A DNA stretch of 64,000 nt, taken from positions 868,001 through 932,000 of the forward strand of contig NZ_JAMOKG010000003.1 in NCBI RefSeq assembly GCF_023656565.1, given 5' to 3'. The position numbers and the translations under genes are program-made. The notes below the pieces were generated by a model. The model was given only the letters and a program-made list of their open reading frames with translations. It was not told the origin of the DNA and did no database searches. Of this stretch, positions 63,129-64,000 are shown piece after piece (position 1 is the stretch's first letter; the number at the start of each line of letters is the position of its first letter). This DNA comes from Flavobacterium tyrosinilyticum (GTDB taxonomy: Bacteria > Bacteroidota > Bacteroidia > Flavobacteriales > Flavobacteriaceae).

Positions 63129-64000
63129 ATGTCACAAAACAAAAACGCCCTAATCCGATATAAAACCATCGATAAATGTCTGCAGAACAAATATAGGCAA
63201 TGGACACTCGAAGATTTAATCGAATGCTGTTCTGAAGCTTTATTTGAATATGAAGGAAGACAAAATCCAATTAGCAAGCGAACCATTCAGATGGATATTC
63301 AGCTGATGCGAAGTGAGAAATTGGGTTACAATGCCCCAATCGTGGTTTACGATAAAAAGTATTATAAATATGAAGACGAAGATTTTTCGATAACCGATAT
63401 TCCTCTGACGGAAACAGACATGAATGTTTTGACAGAAACGGTTTCGATGTTGAAACAGTTTAAAGATTTCTCTTTATTTAATGATGTTTCGGATATTTTA
63501 CAGCGACTGGAAGATAAAATCTACGCCGAAAAATCACATACCAAACCTGTTATTTATCTGGATAAAAACGAAAAACTAAAAGGGCTTCATTATCTAGACG
63601 AAATTTATCAGGCGATTATCAAGAAAATGGTTCTCATTATTACTTATAAATCTTTTAAATCAAGAGAAGAAACGAAATTCCATTTTCATCCTTTTATACT
63701 AAAAGAATTTAATAATCGCTGGTTTTTAATCGGAAAGAAAAAAGCATCACAGCCTATTACCAATTTGGCTTTGGACAGAATCATTTCTATTGATTACGAT
63801 TTTAATCTTCCTTATTTAGAAGAAGATTTTGACGCTGACATTTATTACAAAGATGTAATTGGTGTTACAGTAAATTCGGGATTGAATGCAAGACGAATTG
63901 AATTATGGGTCGATGCTTCGAATGCCCCTTATGTACTCACTAAACCTTTGCACACGTCTCAGCGATTAATTAAGGAAAATGAAGACGGGAGTGTTATTAT
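63129..64000 (+). CDS. WYL-domain transcriptional regulator, 3' end cut off by the window edge
   Basis: At least 290 residues, open to the window end. The N-terminal helix-turn-helix (KNALIRYKTIDKCLQNKYRQ, SKRTIQMDIQLMRSEK) is of the DeoR-like winged type. The WYL domain follows (KKMVLIITYKSF, FHPFILKEFNNRWFLIGKKK). WYL domains sense nucleic acids or nucleotides and regulate defence and repair loci. It is the best candidate in the window to bind the four palindromic operators. Its start follows the dispersed repeat directly, with no clear -7 box. Confidence 0.88.
   Translation, partial: MSQNKNALIRYKTIDKCLQNKYRQWTLEDLIECCSEALFEYEGRQNPISKRTIQMDIQLMRSEKLGYNAPIVVYDKKYYKYEDEDFSITDIPLTETDMNVLTETVSMLKQFKDFSLFNDVSDILQRLEDKIYAEKSHTKPVIYLDKNEKLKGLHYLDEIYQAIIKKMVLIITYKSFKSREETKFHFHPFILKEFNNRWFLIGKKKASQPITNLALDRIISIDYDFNLPYLEEDFDADIYYKDVIGVTVNSGLNARRIELWVDASNAPYVLTKPLHTSQRLIKENEDGSVI

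Overview
The window reads as chromosome of a Flavobacterium-like member of the Bacteroidota. The DNA is AT-rich, and several promoters carry the TAnnTTTG -7 box. Two secreted nucleases end in type IX secretion sorting domains, there is a bacillithiol gene (bshB1), and intergenic DNA is full of short dispersed inverted repeats. Annotation was done by reading alone; family names come from motif recognition, not from a search.

Positions 1 to about 34,220 are mostly ordinary core genome. They hold a truncated acyltransferase, a VOC protein, a lipoprotein, a CPA2 antiporter, serine dehydratase, panB, a four-helix-bundle protein, a pseudouridine synthase, an aldehyde dehydrogenase, a membrane protein and a 1350-residue hybrid histidine kinase. 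These are followed by a zinc metallopeptidase, tRNA-His, bshB1, a menaquinone-type gene pair, a beta-helix lipoprotein, two paralogous secreted endonucleases, purL, an outer-membrane beta-barrel protein, an acyl-CoA synthetase and a PhyH-type dioxygenase.

From about 34.3 kb to the right edge lies a roughly 30 kb RNA-repair and defence island, almost all on the minus strand. Its proteins are two Eri1-like DEDDh exonucleases, a slipin (SPFH/Band-7), an ATP-grasp protein, an ATP-dependent RNA ligase, an SDR with a zinc ribbon, a DUF434-type protein, a 1688-residue DUF4132 protein, two RlaP-type nucleotidyltransferases, TatD, RtcB, a RING-TerD fusion, an HD hydrolase and a WYL regulator. A two-gene Hachiman-type system (HamA/HamB) sits exactly between the two RlaP genes.

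The non-coding content of the island is the most unusual part. (1) A tandem, circularly permuted tRNA-like RNA lies upstream of the slipin gene; its acceptor stems are closed hairpins. (2) Eight tRNAs or tRNA-like elements lie between the SDR and RNA-ligase genes. Two look intact; the others have abnormal class, T-arm or anticodon loop. (3) A tRNA-Lys(UUU) is interrupted by a 45-nt insertion inside the anticodon stem; removing it gives a perfect 73-nt cloverleaf. (4) An orphan tRNA 3' half lies in the same leader. (5) Five copies of GGTCAA-N7-TTACTTC lie in that leader, one inside the tRNA-Lys intron. (6) A 21-bp palindromic operator, CTRCGCA-N7-TGCGYAG, occurs at four places: upstream of the permuted RNA/slipin unit, of rtcB, and twice between the tRNA-Lys/RING-TerD unit and the HD gene.

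The simplest inference is a stress- or attack-induced regulon in which two ligases, nucleotidyltransferases, exonucleases and a membrane scaffold act on cleaved or deliberately broken tRNAs. The tRNA-like RNAs would be substrates, sensors or decoys. Association of Band-7 modules with a tRNA-like RNA has been noted in published comparative genomics of RNA-repair systems. The permuted fold, the interrupted tRNA-Lys, the repeat motif and the shared operator are read directly from this sequence.
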